64,000 nucleotides of DNA from Aminobacter carboxidus. Its GTDB lineage: Bacteria; Pseudomonadota; Alphaproteobacteria; Rhizobiales; Rhizobiaceae. Each line of letters begins with the position of its first letter. Positions within the stretch are counted from its first letter, which is position 1. A program made the translations under genes and the position numbers. The DNA lies in contig NZ_JACZEP010000008.1 in the NCBI RefSeq assembly GCF_014863355.1, positions 111,543 to 175,542 on the forward strand. The letters are read 5' to 3'. Of the stretch, positions 41,609-52,353 are shown piece by piece. The notes beneath the pieces are model-generated. The model saw nothing but the letters and a program-made list of their open reading frames with translations, was not told the origin of the DNA and searched no databases.

Positions 41609-41630
41609 GGGTGCAAAAGGTTTTGCGCAC
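41609..41630 (+). other. Hairpin immediately before ftsB
   Basis: GGTGCAAAA and TTTTGCGCACC pair with a two-base bulge around GG, ending one base before the chosen ATG of ftsB. It could limit ribosome access. Structure is by eye only. Confidence 0.35.
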
Positions 41631-41631
41631 C

Positions 41632-41961
41632 ATGTGGACACGTCAGCACAAGCAGAGAAACACTGGACGCCTGATCGTCCCGGCGCTTGCGGCGATGTTC
41701 CTGTCCTATTTCGGCTTCCACGCCTATCACGGTGAATTCGGCATCTATTCCAAGTATCGGCTCGAAGCACGTGCCGTCGAACTCCAGGCGCGTCTCGACA
41801 CGGTCAGGGCTCAGCGTCTCGACGTCGAGCGCCGCGTGCACATGCTCCACGACGGCTCGCTGGAGAAGGACATGCTTGACGAACAGGCGCGCAACGCCTT
41901 GAATATGTCCCATGCTGATGAGCTGACCATAATGCGGCCATCCGGGCGCCGTATTAACTGA
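41632..41961 (+). CDS. ftsB: FtsB/DivIC-like septum formation initiator
   Basis: A 109-residue bitopic division protein. One membrane helix lies near residues 13-32, followed by a coiled coil (about 38-75; RLEARAVELQARLDTVRAQR) and a short tail containing LDEQARNALNM, typical of FtsB. With FtsL and FtsQ it activates septal peptidoglycan synthesis. ATG at 41632 is chosen; a GTG at 41611 is in frame but lies inside the hairpin. The gene lies between eno and pdhA, as in other Rhizobiales. Confidence 0.9.
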   Translation: MWTRQHKQRNTGRLIVPALAAMFLSYFGFHAYHGEFGIYSKYRLEARAVELQARLDTVRAQRLDVERRVHMLHDGSLEKDMLDEQARNALNMSHADELTIMRPSGRRIN

Positions 41962-42073
41962 CTTCCGGTTAATCAGCAAGAAATCCAACGTTTTTAGACG
42001 CTTAACCGCATGCCTGCTATGCATTTTTCCGCATGGCGCAGCGTCACTCACCATGCTAGCGTTTGGTCATGGA

Positions 42074-42099
42074 GAGGAGAGATTATGCATGATCTCCTC
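42074..42099 (+). promoter_or_regulatory. Imperfect palindrome in the pdhA leader
   Basis: GAGGAG at 42074-42079 and CTCCTC at 42094-42099 flank a central ATGCAT palindrome. The left arm is a purine-rich Shine-Dalgarno-like sequence, which the right arm would mask in RNA. It sits 36 bases before pdhA and could be an operator or an RNA switch. Unproven. Confidence 0.35.
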
Positions 42100-42134
42100 A
42101 TTGTCCGCAAAGAGACGCCACTAGGGAGTGATGC

Positions 42135-43178
42135 ATGGCCACCGCAGCCAAAAAAGCGCCTGCCAAATCTAAGTCTGACTCAAAATCCCTTTCAGCGCCG
42201 GTCACACCCAAGCCGGTCGAGTTCACCAAGGAACAGGACCTCGCCGCATATCGCGAGATGCTTCTGATCCGTCGCTTCGAGGAAAAGGCCGGCCAGCTCT
42301 ACGGCATGGGCTTCATCGGCGGCTTCTGTCACCTTTACATTGGTCAGGAGGCGGTCGTTACCGGCCTGCAGATGTCGCTGATCGAAGGCGACCAGATGAT
42401 CACCGCCTACCGCGATCACGGCCACATGCTTGCCATGGGTCTGTCGGCGCGCGGCGTCATGGCGGAACTGACCGGGCGTCGGGGCGGCTTGTCGAAAGGC
42501 AAGGGCGGCTCCATGCACATGTTCTCCAAGGAAAAGCATTTTTACGGTGGCCACGGCATCGTCGGCGCCCAGGTGTCGCTCGGCACGGGTCTGGCCTTCG
42601 CCAACCGCTACCGTGAAAACCCGAATGTCTCGGTGACCTATTTCGGCGACGGCGCTGCCAACCAGGGCCAGGTCTACGAAAGCTTCAACATGGCTTCGCT
42701 GTGGAAGCTGCCGGTGATCTACGTCATCGAAAACAACCGCTACGCCATGGGCACCGCGGTCTCGCGCGCTTCGGCCGAGACCGATTTCTCGCAGCGCGGC
42801 GTCTCCTTCAAGGTTCCCGGTATCCAGGTCGACGGCATGGATGTGCGTGCGGTCAAGGCCGCCGGCGATCTGGCCACCGAATGGTGTCGCTCCGGCAATG
42901 GCCCCATCATCCTGGAGATGCAGACCTACCGTTACCGCGGCCACTCGATGTCCGACCCGGCGAAGTACCGCTCCAAGGACGAAGTGCAAAAGATGCGCTC
43001 CGAGCACGACCCGATCGAACAGGTCAAGGCACGCCTCATCGCCAAGAAGTGGGCCAGCGAAGACGACCTCAAGGCGGTCGACAAGGACGTTCGCGACATT
43101 GTGGCTGACGCCGCAGACTTTGCTCAGACCGATCCAGAGCCGGATGTTTCCGAGCTGTGGACGGACATTCTGATCTAA
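42135..43178 (+). CDS. pdhA: Pyruvate dehydrogenase E1 alpha subunit
   Basis: A 347-residue subunit of heterotetrameric E1, which decarboxylates pyruvate with thiamine diphosphate and acetylates the lipoyl group. The ThDP motif [24 protein letters not shown]...ENN is intact, and [15 protein letters not shown] is the phosphorylation-loop region of the family. The first 30 residues are a lysine/serine-rich leader. AGGGAG at 42123-42128 is the binding site. It heads pdhA-pdhB-pdhC. Confidence 0.97.
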   Translation: MATAAKKAPAKSKSDSKSLSAPVTPKPVEFTKEQDLAAYREMLLIRRFEEKAGQLYGMGFIGGFCHLYIGQEAVVTGLQMSLIEGDQMITAYRDHGHMLAMGLSARGVMAELTGRRGGLSKGKGGSMHMFSKEKHFYGGHGIVGAQVSLGTGLAFANRYRENPNVSVTYFGDGAANQGQVYESFNMASLWKLPVIYVIENNRYAMGTAVSRASAETDFSQRGVSFKVPGIQVDGMDVRAVKAAGDLATEWCRSGNGPIILEMQTYRYRGHSMSDPAKYRSKDEVQKMRSEHDPIEQVKARLIAKKWASEDDLKAVDKDVRDIVADAADFAQTDPEPDVSELWTDILI

Positions 43179-43192
43179 GGGAGGGCGAAAAG

Positions 43193-44572
<1,380 letters not shown>

Positions 44573-44590
44573 CACGGGCGGGAGGTCATC

Positions 44591-45964
44591 ATGCCGATCA
44601 ATATCACCATGCCTGCCCTTTCGCCGACCATGGAAGAGGGCAATCTGGCCAAATGGCTGGTCAAGGAAGGCGACAAGGTTTCGCCCGGCGACGTGATCGC
44701 CGAGATCGAAACCGACAAGGCGACGATGGAAGTCGAATCCGTCGATGAAGGCGTTGTCGCCAAGCTGCTGGTTCCGGCCGGCACCGAAGGCGTCAAGGTC
44801 AACGCGCTGATCGCGATCCTCGCCGGCGAAGGCGAAGATGTCGCTGCCGCAGCCAAGGGCGGTGATGCCGCTCCTGCAAAGGCAGAGGCTGCCAAGGCCG
44901 AAGCTCCGGCCGCAGCGGCCGCGCTTGCGGCTCCTGCTGCTGCGCCGGTTGCCGCTGCTCCGGCAGCTGCGCCCGCCGCCGCTGCCACCAACGGTTCTGC
45001 CGCATCGGCAGCCGACGGTCGCACTTTTGCATCGCCGCTTGCCCGCCGCATTGCCAAGGATGCCAATGTCGACATTCTGGCCGTTGCCGGCACCGGCCCG
45101 CATGGCCGTGTCGTCAAGGCCGACGTCGAAGCAGCGATTGCAGGTGGTGGCGCCAAGGCCGCACCTGCTGCCAAGGCTCCGACAGCAGGTGCTGCTGCGC
45201 CTGCGCCGAAAGGCATGTCGGACGACCAAGTGCTCAAGCTGTTCGAAGAAGGCAGCTACGAGCTCATCCCGCACGACAACATGCGCAAGACGATTGCGCG
45301 TCGTCTGGTCGAAGCCAAGAGCACGATCCCGCATTTCTACCTGACGCTCGATTGCGAGATCGACGCGCTGCTGGCGCTCCGCGCCCAGCTCAACGCGGCG
45401 GCTCCGGTGCGCAAGACCGAAAAGGGCGACGTGCCGGCCTACAAGCTGTCGGTCAACGACATGATCATCAAGGCCATGGCGCTGGCGCTGACGGCCGTTC
45501 CGGATGCAAATGTGTCGTGGACCGATCAGGCGATGGTCAAGCACAAGCACGCCGATGTCGGTGTCGCCGTGTCGATCCCGGGCGGCCTGATCACCCCGAT
45601 CATCCGTCAGGCTGACATCAAGACGCTGTCGGTCATCTCCAACGAGATGAAGGACCTTGCCGGCCGGGCCCGCAACCGCAAGCTCAAGCCCGAGGAATAC
45701 CAGGGCGGCACCAGTGCCGTGTCCAACCTCGGCATGTTCGGCATCAAGGACTTCTCGGCTGTCATCAACCCGCCGCACGCCACCATCCTGGCTGTCGGCG
45801 CGGGTGAGGAGCGGGCGGTCGTCAAGGGCGGCGAGATCAAGATCGCCAATGTGATGTCGGTGACGCTGTCGACCGACCACCGCGCTGTCGATGGTGCGCT
45901 CGGTGCCGAACTTCTCTCGGCCTTCAGGCGCTTTATCGAAAACCCGATGGGCATGCTGGTGTAG
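44591..45964 (+). CDS. pdhC: Dihydrolipoamide acetyltransferase (PDH E2)
   Basis: The 457-residue core protein transfers the acetyl group to CoA. Order of parts: a single lipoyl domain (1-78, K43), an Ala/Pro linker, a peripheral subunit-binding domain around [17 protein letters not shown] (near 140-175), a second flexible linker, and the catalytic domain (about 225-457) with [16 protein letters not shown] near the end. It is 18 bases from pdhB. A hairpin follows the stop. Confidence 0.96.
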   Translation: MPINITMPALSPTMEEGNLAKWLVKEGDKVSPGDVIAEIETDKATMEVESVDEGVVAKLLVPAGTEGVKVNALIAILAGEGEDVAAAAKGGDAAPAKAEAAKAEAPAAAAALAAPAAAPVAAAPAAAPAAAATNGSAASAADGRTFASPLARRIAKDANVDILAVAGTGPHGRVVKADVEAAIAGGGAKAAPAAKAPTAGAAAPAPKGMSDDQVLKLFEEGSYELIPHDNMRKTIARRLVEAKSTIPHFYLTLDCEIDALLALRAQLNAAAPVRKTEKGDVPAYKLSVNDMIIKAMALALTAVPDANVSWTDQAMVKHKHADVGVAVSIPGGLITPIIRQADIKTLSVISNEMKDLAGRARNRKLKPEEYQGGTSAVSNLGMFGIKDFSAVINPPHATILAVGAGEERAVVKGGEIKIANVMSVTLSTDHRAVDGALGAELLSAFRRFIENPMGMLV

Positions 45965-45976
45965 TTTTCCCCATTT

Positions 45977-45996
45977 CCCCTCCCGCAAGGGAGGGG
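45977..45996 (+). terminator. Hairpin after pdhC
   Basis: CCCCTCCC (45977-45984), loop GCAA, GGGAGGGG (45989-45996) is a perfect 8-bp stem 12 bases after the pdhC stop. ATTCG follows, not a T-tract, so partial termination or mRNA end protection is more likely than full termination. Confidence 0.5.
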
Positions 45997-46013
45997 ATTC
46001 GAGGACTTCGATC

Positions 46014-46652
46014 ATGAAGACTGTGCTTTGCTACGGCGACTCGCTGACCTGGGGCTACGATGCCGCGGGGCCTGGCCGTCATGCCTTTGAAGACCGTTGG
46101 CCGAGCGTCCTGCAGACGGAACTCGGCGCCGGCGTCAATGTCATTGCCGAGGGCCTCAACGGCCGCACCACGGCTTTCGACGACCATCTCGCTGCCGCCG
46201 ACCGAAACGGCGCGCGCCTGTTGCCGACGATCCTCGGCACGCATGCGCCGATCGATGTTGTCGTCATCATGCTCGGCGCCAACGACATGAAGCCATGGAT
46301 CCACGGCAACCCGCTGGCCGCCAAGCAGGGCATGGCGCGGCTGGTCTCGATCGTCCTTGGCTATGATCACGGCATGGACTATCCGGCGCCCCAGATCCTG
46401 CTCGTTTCGCCTCCCGCCGTCAGTCGCACCGAAAATGCCGAGTTCAAGGACATGTTCGCCGGCGGCGACGAGGCCTCCAAGCAACTGGCACCGCTCTATG
46501 CGGCGCTTGCCGACGAGGTCGGTTGCGGCTTCTTCGATGCCGGCTCGGTAGCCGAAACCACGCCGCTCGACGGCGTCCACCTCGATGTCGAGAACACGCG
46601 GGCGATCGGCCACGCGCTTGCGCCGATCGTGCGCGTGATGCTGGAGCTCTAG
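46014..46652 (+). CDS. SGNH/GDSL family hydrolase (arylesterase-like)
   Basis: A 212-residue SGNH hydrolase with all four blocks: nucleophile S10 in CYGDSLTWG, glycine/asparagine in block II and III (EGLNGRTT, LGANDMK), and D186-H189 in DGVHLD. There is no signal peptide. Close relatives are arylesterases/acyltransferases with loose ester specificity. It lies between pdhC and lpdA, so it is probably co-transcribed with the PDH genes, although a metabolic link is not obvious. Confidence 0.9.
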   Translation: MKTVLCYGDSLTWGYDAAGPGRHAFEDRWPSVLQTELGAGVNVIAEGLNGRTTAFDDHLAAADRNGARLLPTILGTHAPIDVVVIMLGANDMKPWIHGNPLAAKQGMARLVSIVLGYDHGMDYPAPQILLVSPPAVSRTENAEFKDMFAGGDEASKQLAPLYAALADEVGCGFFDAGSVAETTPLDGVHLDVENTRAIGHALAPIVRVMLEL

Positions 46653-46655
46653 GGT

Positions 46656-47237
46656 TTGGCCGGCGTTGTCACCATCCGCAAGGCTGAGCGGCGCGACGCC
46701 GCCGAGCTTGCCATCCTCGTCGACCTGTCGTCGCACGGGCTTGCGTCATGGCTCTGGTATGGCGCTGTGCTGGAAGGCACTGCGCAGACCGCGCTCGAAC
46801 ATGGCCGCAATCAGCTGAGCTGCGACGACGACCGTGCCGGCTGGAAGAATGCCAGCCTCGCCCAGGTTGATGAAGAGATCGCCGGCGTGGTGATCGGCCA
46901 TGTCGTCGAGCCATCCTTCGCCGACGAGGAAGCGCCCCACCAGGTGTTCGAGCCGATCCTCGTGCTCCAGCAACAGGCTATCGGGCATTGGTTCATCGAC
47001 AGTGTCGGGGTCTATTCGCAGCATCGCGGACGCGGCATCGGCCGAAAGCTTGTCGATCATGAGCTCGTGCGCGCCGGCGTTCGGCCGGTCAGCCTGATCA
47101 CCGAAAGCGACAACGACGTGGCACTCGGCCTCTACAAATCCTGCGGTTTCGAGGAAATCGCGCGCCAGCCATCCGTATCGACCGACACCTACAGTAAGCA
47201 ACACGACTGGGTGCTGCTCACGCGCAGCGCGACCTGA
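46656..47237 (+). CDS. GNAT family N-acetyltransferase
   Basis: A 193-residue acetyltransferase whose acetyl-CoA loop is visible in SQHRGRGIGRKLVDHEL (Q/R-x-x-G-x-G). The C-terminal ESDNDVALGLYKSCGFEEIAR block is also typical. The start appears to be a TTG at 46656, three bases after the SGNH stop, implying co-translation. The substrate cannot be deduced. It is one of two non-PDH genes between pdhC and lpdA. Confidence 0.85.
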   Translation: MAGVVTIRKAERRDAAELAILVDLSSHGLASWLWYGAVLEGTAQTALEHGRNQLSCDDDRAGWKNASLAQVDEEIAGVVIGHVVEPSFADEEAPHQVFEPILVLQQQAIGHWFIDSVGVYSQHRGRGIGRKLVDHELVRAGVRPVSLITESDNDVALGLYKSCGFEEIARQPSVSTDTYSKQHDWVLLTRSAT

Positions 47238-47253
47238 ACAAGAGGCACACTCA

Positions 47254-48699
47254 ATGGCTGACAATTACGACGTCATCATCATCGGCTCCGGCCCCGGCGG
47301 CTACATCGCGGCGATCCGTGCCGCCCAGCTCGGCCTCAAGACCGCCGTCGTCGAGCGCGAGCACCTCGCCGGCATCTGCTCCAACTGGGGCTGTATCCCG
47401 ACCAAGGCGCTGCTGCGCTCCGCCGAGGTGCTGCATCTCGCCGAGCACGCCAAGAATTACGGCCTGAAGCTCGAGGGCTCGATCTCGCCCGACCTCAAGG
47501 CCATCGTCGAGCGTTCGCGCGGCATCGCCCAGCGCATGAATGGCGGCGTTGGCTTCCTGATGAAGAAGAACAAGGTCGACGTCATCTGGGGCGAAGCCAA
47601 GCTGACCAAGCCCAGCCAGATCGTCGTTTCCAAGTCGTCGAAGAAGCCGATGGAGCCGCAGGCGCCACTGCCCAAGAACACGTTGGGCGAGGGCACCTAC
47701 TCAGCCAAGCACATCATTGTCGCCACTGGTGCGCGGCCGCGCGCGCTGCCCGGCATCGAGCCGGACGGCAAGCTGATCTGGACCTATTTCGAGGCGATGG
47801 TGCCGCCGGAAATGCCGAAGTCGCTGCTGGTCATGGGCTCGGGTGCCATCGGCATCGAATTCGCCTCGTTCTATCGCACGATGGGTGTCGAGGTGACCGT
47901 CGTCGAGGTGATGCCTGCCGTCATGCCGGTCGAGGATGCCGAAATCTCGGCCTTCGCCAAGAAGCAGTTCGAAAAGCAGGGCATGAAGATCCATCTCGAG
48001 GCCAAGGTCACCAAGGTCGAGAAGGGCGCCAATTCGGTCACCGCTCATGTCGAGATGAAGGACGGCAAGGTCGAGAAGATCACCGCCGACCGGATGATCT
48101 CGGCCGTCGGCGTCCAGGGCAACATCGAAAACATCGGTCTCGAAGCACTTGGCGTGAAGACCGAGCGCGGCTGCATCATCATCGACGGCTACGGCAAGAC
48201 CAACGTGCCTGGCATCTACGCCATCGGCGACGTCGCCGGCCCGCCCATGCTCGCGCACAAGGCCGAGCACGAGGCCGTCATCTGCGTTGAAAAGATCGCC
48301 GGCCTGCCGAATGTCCATCCGATGGACAAGCTCAAGATCCCGGGCTGCACCTACTGCAACCCGCAGGTCGCTTCCGTCGGTCTGACCGAAGCCAGGGCCA
48401 AGGCCGAGGGCAAGGACATCCGCGTCGGACGCTTCCCCTTCGTTGCCAACGGCAAGGCGATCGCGCTCGGCGAGGACCAGGGCATGGTCAAGACCATCTT
48501 CGACAAGAAGACCGGCCAGCTGCTTGGCGCGCATCTCGTCGGTGCCGAAGTCACCGAGCTGATCCAGGGTTTTGTCGTCGCGATGAACCTTGAGACCACC
48601 GAAGAAGAACTGATGCACACCATCTTCCCGCATCCGACGATCTCGGAAACGATGAAGGAAAGCGTGCTCGACGCCTACGGACGTGCGCTCAACGCATAA
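47254..48699 (+). CDS. lpdA: Dihydrolipoamide dehydrogenase (PDH E3)
   Basis: The 481-residue flavoprotein reoxidises dihydrolipoamide and reduces NAD. It has the FAD motif GSGPGGYIAAIRAAQLG (11-27), the redox disulfide C42/C47 in ICSNWGCIPTKALL, an NAD Rossmann segment MGSGAIGIEFASFYR, and the C-terminal HPTISE with the active-site histidine. Being in the pdh cluster it probably serves PDH rather than the 2-oxoglutarate complex. Confidence 0.96.
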   Translation: MADNYDVIIIGSGPGGYIAAIRAAQLGLKTAVVEREHLAGICSNWGCIPTKALLRSAEVLHLAEHAKNYGLKLEGSISPDLKAIVERSRGIAQRMNGGVGFLMKKNKVDVIWGEAKLTKPSQIVVSKSSKKPMEPQAPLPKNTLGEGTYSAKHIIVATGARPRALPGIEPDGKLIWTYFEAMVPPEMPKSLLVMGSGAIGIEFASFYRTMGVEVTVVEVMPAVMPVEDAEISAFAKKQFEKQGMKIHLEAKVTKVEKGANSVTAHVEMKDGKVEKITADRMISAVGVQGNIENIGLEALGVKTERGCIIIDGYGKTNVPGIYAIGDVAGPPMLAHKAEHEAVICVEKIAGLPNVHPMDKLKIPGCTYCNPQVASVGLTEARAKAEGKDIRVGRFPFVANGKAIALGEDQGMVKTIFDKKTGQLLGAHLVGAEVTELIQGFVVAMNLETTEEELMHTIFPHPTISETMKESVLDAYGRALNA

Positions 48700-48711
48700 C
48701 GCCCACGCATC

Positions 48712-48733
48712 GGCGCGCCTGTTGCGGCGCGCC
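48712..48733 (+). other. Twin GGCGCGCC palindromes after lpdA
   Basis: The self-complementary octamer GGCGCGCC occurs at 48712-48719 and 48726-48733, separated by TGTTGC, so the two copies can pair as an 8-bp stem. It lies 13 bases after the lpdA stop; no T-tract follows. Confidence 0.45.
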
Positions 48734-48781
48734 TGATGGAACTATATCAGCAGAACGTCCGCGACTGGCCGGAGACGACTG

Positions 48782-49063
48782 ATGGAACAGAGTTACGGGA
48801 TCATGGGCATGCCGGGCGTCGGCTTCTTCGGCATGCTGCTGGTCGGATTCCTTGCCGGCTACGTCGCCGAGCGCACGATGAATCGCGACCATGGCTTCTT
48901 GACCAACATCCTCGTTGGCATCGCCGGATCGTTTGTCGGCGGCACTCTGGCGGGGCTGCTCGGTATCAATTATTACGGGTTCATGGGCAATCTCATCGTC
49001 GCCATCGCCGGCGCGCTGATCCTGCTCTGGATTTTCGGCCGCTCGCAATCGCCGCGGCCTTGA
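48782..49063 (+). CDS. GlsB/YeaQ/YmgE family membrane protein
   Basis: A 93-residue protein with three hydrophobic helices and the glycine-rich pattern of the transglycosylase-associated family (LVGFLAGYVAERTMNRDHGF, ILVGIAGSFVGGTLAGLLG, NLIVAIAGALILLW). E. coli members are stress-induced inner-membrane proteins with no known enzymatic role. It sits between lpdA and lipA, which starts 12 bases later. Confidence 0.9.
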   Translation: MEQSYGIMGMPGVGFFGMLLVGFLAGYVAERTMNRDHGFLTNILVGIAGSFVGGTLAGLLGINYYGFMGNLIVAIAGALILLWIFGRSQSPRP

Positions 49064-49075
49064 TAGGATAGACTG

Positions 49076-50038
49076 ATGGTCACCGTTCTCGATCTCAAAG
49101 ACCGTCCGCGCGTGCGGCACCCGGAAAAGGCCCATCGGCCCGACCAGGAAGTTCTGCGCAAGCCGGACTGGATCCGCGTCAAGGCGCCGGTCTCGCGTGG
49201 CTATCAGGAAACGCGCGAGATCGTGAAGTCACACAAGCTGGTGACCGTCTGCGAAGAGGCCGGCTGCCCCAACATCGGCGAGTGCTGGGAAAAGAAGCAC
49301 GCCACCTTCATGATCCTGGGCGAGATCTGCACCCGCGCCTGCGCCTTCTGTAATGTCGCGACCGGCATCCCGACCGCCGTCGATCCCAATGAGCCGGAGA
49401 GCGTTGCCCAGGCCGTGGCCAAGATGGGCCTGACCCATGTCGTCATCACCTCGGTCGATCGCGACGATCTCGCCGACGGTGGCGCCCAGCATTTCGCCGA
49501 CGTCATCCACGCCATCCGCAGGCTTACGCCGCAGACGACGATCGAAATCCTGACGCCGGATTTCCTGCGCAAGGAAGGCGCGCTTGAGATCGTCGTTGCC
49601 GCCCGTCCGGATGTCTTCAACCATAATCTGGAAACCGTGCCGTCGAACTACCTGACGGTGCGTCCCGGCGCGCGTTACTTCCATTCGATCCGCCTGTTGC
49701 AGCGGGTCAAGGAACTTGATCCCTCGATCTTTACCAAGTCCGGCATCATGGTCGGCCTGGGTGAGGAACGTCACGAAATCCTTCAGCTGATGGACGACCT
49801 GCGCACTGCCAATGTCGACTTCATGACCATCGGCCAGTATCTGCAGCCGTCGAAGAAGCACCATCCGGTCAAGAAATTCGTGACGCCGGACGAATTCGCA
49901 TCCTACGCCACTGTCGGCAAGTCCAAGGGCTTCCTGCTTGTCGCGTCGAGCCCGCTGACGCGCTCGTCGCATCATGCCGGCGACGATTTCGCCAAGCTGC
50001 GAGCCGCGCGTGAAGCGCTGCTCGCCAAAAAGGCCTGA
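49076..50038 (+). CDS. lipA: Lipoyl synthase
   Basis: A 320-residue radical SAM enzyme that inserts two sulfurs into octanoyl groups to make lipoyl cofactors. The auxiliary cluster cysteines are C59, C64 and C70; the SAM cluster cysteines are C85, C89 and C92 (CTRACAFC). The C-terminal [15 protein letters not shown] holds the serine ligand. Its place behind the PDH genes fits its job of maturing PdhB and PdhC lipoyl domains. lipB is not in the window. Confidence 0.97.
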   Translation: MVTVLDLKDRPRVRHPEKAHRPDQEVLRKPDWIRVKAPVSRGYQETREIVKSHKLVTVCEEAGCPNIGECWEKKHATFMILGEICTRACAFCNVATGIPTAVDPNEPESVAQAVAKMGLTHVVITSVDRDDLADGGAQHFADVIHAIRRLTPQTTIEILTPDFLRKEGALEIVVAARPDVFNHNLETVPSNYLTVRPGARYFHSIRLLQRVKELDPSIFTKSGIMVGLGEERHEILQLMDDLRTANVDFMTIGQYLQPSKKHHPVKKFVTPDEFASYATVGKSKGFLLVASSPLTRSSHHAGDDFAKLRAAREALLAKKA

Positions 50039-50048
50039 TCAGCGCGGA

Positions 50049-50510
50049 ATGCCAAAATTTGAAACCACGCGCCATGTCGGCCATCCGCCTGACAAGATGT
50101 TCGCCCTGGTTGCCGACGTGGAGAGGTATCCTGAGTTTCTGCCGCTTTGCGAAGCGCTCAACGTCCGCTCGCGGCGCGAGCGCGACGGGCGCGAGATTCT
50201 CGTTGCCGACATGACCGTCGGCTACAAGGCGTTCCGCGAGACCTTCACCACCCAGGTTCTGCTCACGCCTGCGGAGAACACCATCGACGTCAAATATCTC
50301 GATGGTCCGTTCCGCTATCTCACCAATGAATGGAAATTCGTCGCGGCACCCGACGGCGGCTCCGGCGTCGAGTTCTTCATCGACTACGAGTTCAAGAACC
50401 GCATCCTGGGCGCACTGATGGGCACGATGTTCGACCGCGCCTTCCGCATGTTCGCCGAAGCCTTCGAAAAGCGGGCGGATGCGATCTATGGGCCAGTGAA
50501 GCCGGCCTGA
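50049..50510 (+). CDS. Coq10/RatA-type START-domain protein
   Basis: A 153-residue protein of the polyketide-cyclase/START fold, with PKFETTRHVGHPPDKMFALVADVERYPEFLPLCEAL at the N-terminus (in parts of up to 20 typical residues) and EFFIDYEFKNRILGALMG near the C-terminus. Homologues bind ubiquinone (Coq10) or were described as RatA; ubiquinone handling is the more likely role in an alphaproteobacterium. It starts ten bases after lipA. Its last 25 bases overlap the end of cinA on the other strand. Confidence 0.88.
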   Translation: MPKFETTRHVGHPPDKMFALVADVERYPEFLPLCEALNVRSRRERDGREILVADMTVGYKAFRETFTTQVLLTPAENTIDVKYLDGPFRYLTNEWKFVAAPDGGSGVEFFIDYEFKNRILGALMGTMFDRAFRMFAEAFEKRADAIYGPVKPA

Positions 50511-50992
50511 CCCACTGCGCGCAGTCCTAACCCAAGTGCCGTCCTGACCGTCTCGCGACGGATGAAGTCACGGCCCTTTTCATCGAAGATCCGGAACTCG
50601 GCTTCGACAGGCATTCCTTTCCTGGCGACAGCGAACCAGACGAGGCCGACAGGCTTTTCGGCCGAGCCGCCGCCTGGACCGGCAACGCCCGTTACAGCCA
50701 GCGCCAGGCCGGCCCGCGAATGGGCAAGCGCGCCGGCTGCCATTTCTAGCGCCGTTTCGCGCGACACGGCGCCATGCGCCTTGAGCGTCGCTTCGGAGAC
50801 GCCGAGCATGTCCATCTTGGCGTCGTTGGAATAGGTGATGAAGCCGCGATCGACGACGGCTGACGAACCGGCGATGTCGGTCAGCGCTGCAATGATCATG
50901 CCGCCGGTGCAGCTTTCGGCAGTTGCGATCATCGTGCCCTGGGCAAGGCAGGCGTCGAGCAAGGTCGAGGCGAGGGCGGAGACGTCGCTCAT
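50486..50992 (-). CDS. CinA-family nicotinamide-nucleotide amidohydrolase
   Basis: A 168-residue protein equal to the C-terminal domain of CinA (PncC), which deamidates NMN to nicotinate mononucleotide. The segments [22 protein letters not shown] and [21 protein letters not shown] are diagnostic. The N-terminal COG1058 half is absent, as in E. coli PncC. It overlaps the ispDF stop by four bases, so it is co-translated, and overlaps the Coq10-like gene tail to tail. Confidence 0.93.
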   Translation of the reverse strand: MSDVSALASTLLDACLAQGTMIATAESCTGGMIIAALTDIAGSSAVVDRGFITYSNDAKMDMLGVSEATLKAHGAVSRETALEMAAGALAHSRAGLALAVTGVAGPGGGSAEKPVGLVWFAVARKGMPVEAEFRIFDEKGRDFIRRETVRTALGLGLRAVGQAGFTGP

Positions 50993-52212
50993 TCCGGCAA
51001 TTCGCCGGGATAGACCACGCTTGCGGTGGCAATCGCTGCGATACCTTCCTCGCGGCCGATGAACCCCAACCTCTCGTTGGTGGTTGCCTTGATCGAGATG
51101 CGGTCGGGCGAAATGTGCAGCATGTCCGAAAGTTCAGCCGTCATCGCCTCGCGATGCGGTCCGACCTTCGGCGCCTCGCAGATCAGCGTGATGTCGGCGT
51201 TGGCGATGCGGCCGCCACGACCACGAACAATCTTTGCCGCGTGCTCGACGAACTGGCGCGAAGCAGCGCCCTTCCACTGCGGGTCGGATGGTGGGAAATG
51301 GGTGCCGATGTCGCCGGCTCCGCAGGTGGCAAGCAGCGCGTCGGTCAGTGCGTGCAGACCAACATCGGCGTCGGAATGACCGTTCAGTTTCTTTGAATGC
51401 GCGATCTTCACACCGCACAGCCAGACGTGATCGCCCGCTTCGAACGAGTGCACATCGTAGCCGTTGCCGGTGCGAACGTCGGGAAAGCTGGTTGCTTGGC
51501 CGGAAAGGCGCTGGTCGGCCATGGCGATGTCCTTAGCCCAGGTGAGTTTGACGTTGTCCGGCGAGCCGAGCACCAGGCGCACCGGGATGCCGGCCCATTC
51601 GGCGATGGCGGAATCGTCGGTGAAGTCGCTGCGCCCAGCCTCGAAGGCGCGCTGGTGCGCGGAAAAGATCGGCTCGAATGGAAAGCCTTGCGGTGTTTGC
51701 GCCGAATGCAGCCCAGCACGCGGTACGGTCTCGGCGACCGTGCGGTCGAAGGCTTCCTTCTTCAACGTATCAGATACCGGCAGCGACGGCAGCGAGCCGT
51801 GGCTGGCGTCGATCCCCGCTATGGCGCGGTCGATGACCTCGGGGCCGATGAACGGCCTGACGCCGTCATGGATCAGCACGGCGTGCGGCTTGGCTTCCTG
51901 CAAGGCGATGAGCGCAAAGCGCGTCGAATCCTGGCGTGTGGCGCCGCCGACGACTGTGGTGACTTGCGCGGCCAGCTCGCCGGCCGCCGTTGCAAAAAGC
52001 TCGCCATCGTCGGCGTGGATGGCAACGGCGATCGAACCGACGCGCGGATGGTCGAGAAATGCCTTCAGCGTGTGCCAGATCACCGCTTTGCCGCCGATCC
52101 GGCGATATTGCTTCGGACCGTCAGCCTGGCCGGCGCGCTCGCCGCGCCCCGCCGCTACGACGACGACGGCGACCTTGGAATTCTGCGGGTTCGGAAACGG
52201 CTTCGGATTCAT
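50989..52212 (-). CDS. ispDF: Bifunctional IspD/IspF isoprenoid enzyme
   Basis: The 407-residue fusion catalyses two steps of the MEP pathway. Residues about 12-235 are IspD (cytidylyltransferase, [12 protein letters not shown]...GPKQY). Residues about 245-407 are IspF (2,4-cyclodiphosphate synthase, with zinc site GYDVH and [19 protein letters not shown]). The two enzymes are non-consecutive in the pathway; the fusion is usual in Rhizobiales. It is divergent from dusB. Confidence 0.96.
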   Translation of the reverse strand: MNPKPFPNPQNSKVAVVVVAAGRGERAGQADGPKQYRRIGGKAVIWHTLKAFLDHPRVGSIAVAIHADDGELFATAAGELAAQVTTVVGGATRQDSTRFALIALQEAKPHAVLIHDGVRPFIGPEVIDRAIAGIDASHGSLPSLPVSDTLKKEAFDRTVAETVPRAGLHSAQTPQGFPFEPIFSAHQRAFEAGRSDFTDDSAIAEWAGIPVRLVLGSPDNVKLTWAKDIAMADQRLSGQATSFPDVRTGNGYDVHSFEAGDHVWLCGVKIAHSKKLNGHSDADVGLHALTDALLATCGAGDIGTHFPPSDPQWKGAASRQFVEHAAKIVRGRGGRIANADITLICEAPKVGPHREAMTAELSDMLHISPDRISIKATTNERLGFIGREEGIAAIATASVVYPGELPE

Positions 52213-52290
52213 GAGCAGAGGCTTAGCCGCGAGGCCTGCGTAAGGCCAGAGGAATCCAGAAAGCGCCGCATTCGGCTGTCATTTCGCAGT

Positions 52291-52353
52291 TGCACAATGA
52301 TCTAACAGTGGCTACTCATTGTGCATCGGTGAATGGTGCTTTGTTTTTGTGCA
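52291..52353 (+). promoter_or_regulatory. Candidate operator of the dusB-ntrB-ntrC operon
   Basis: TGCACAATGA (52291-52300) and TCATTGTGCA (52316-52325) form a perfect 10-base inverted repeat with a 15-base spacer. A further GTGCA occurs at 52349-52353, touching the dusB start codon, and GGTGC at 52335-52339. GTGCA/TGCAC are the half-sites of NtrC operators, but the spacing is not the canonical 17-bp dyad. NtrC autorepression is known for this operon in rhizobia; the link here is inference. Confidence 0.5.

Noticed and set aside
41953..41973. ATTAAC-N9-GTTAAT over the ftsB stop codon as an operator
   Set aside because: Only six-base arms, spacing unlike CtrA or other known sites, and it includes coding bases of ftsB.
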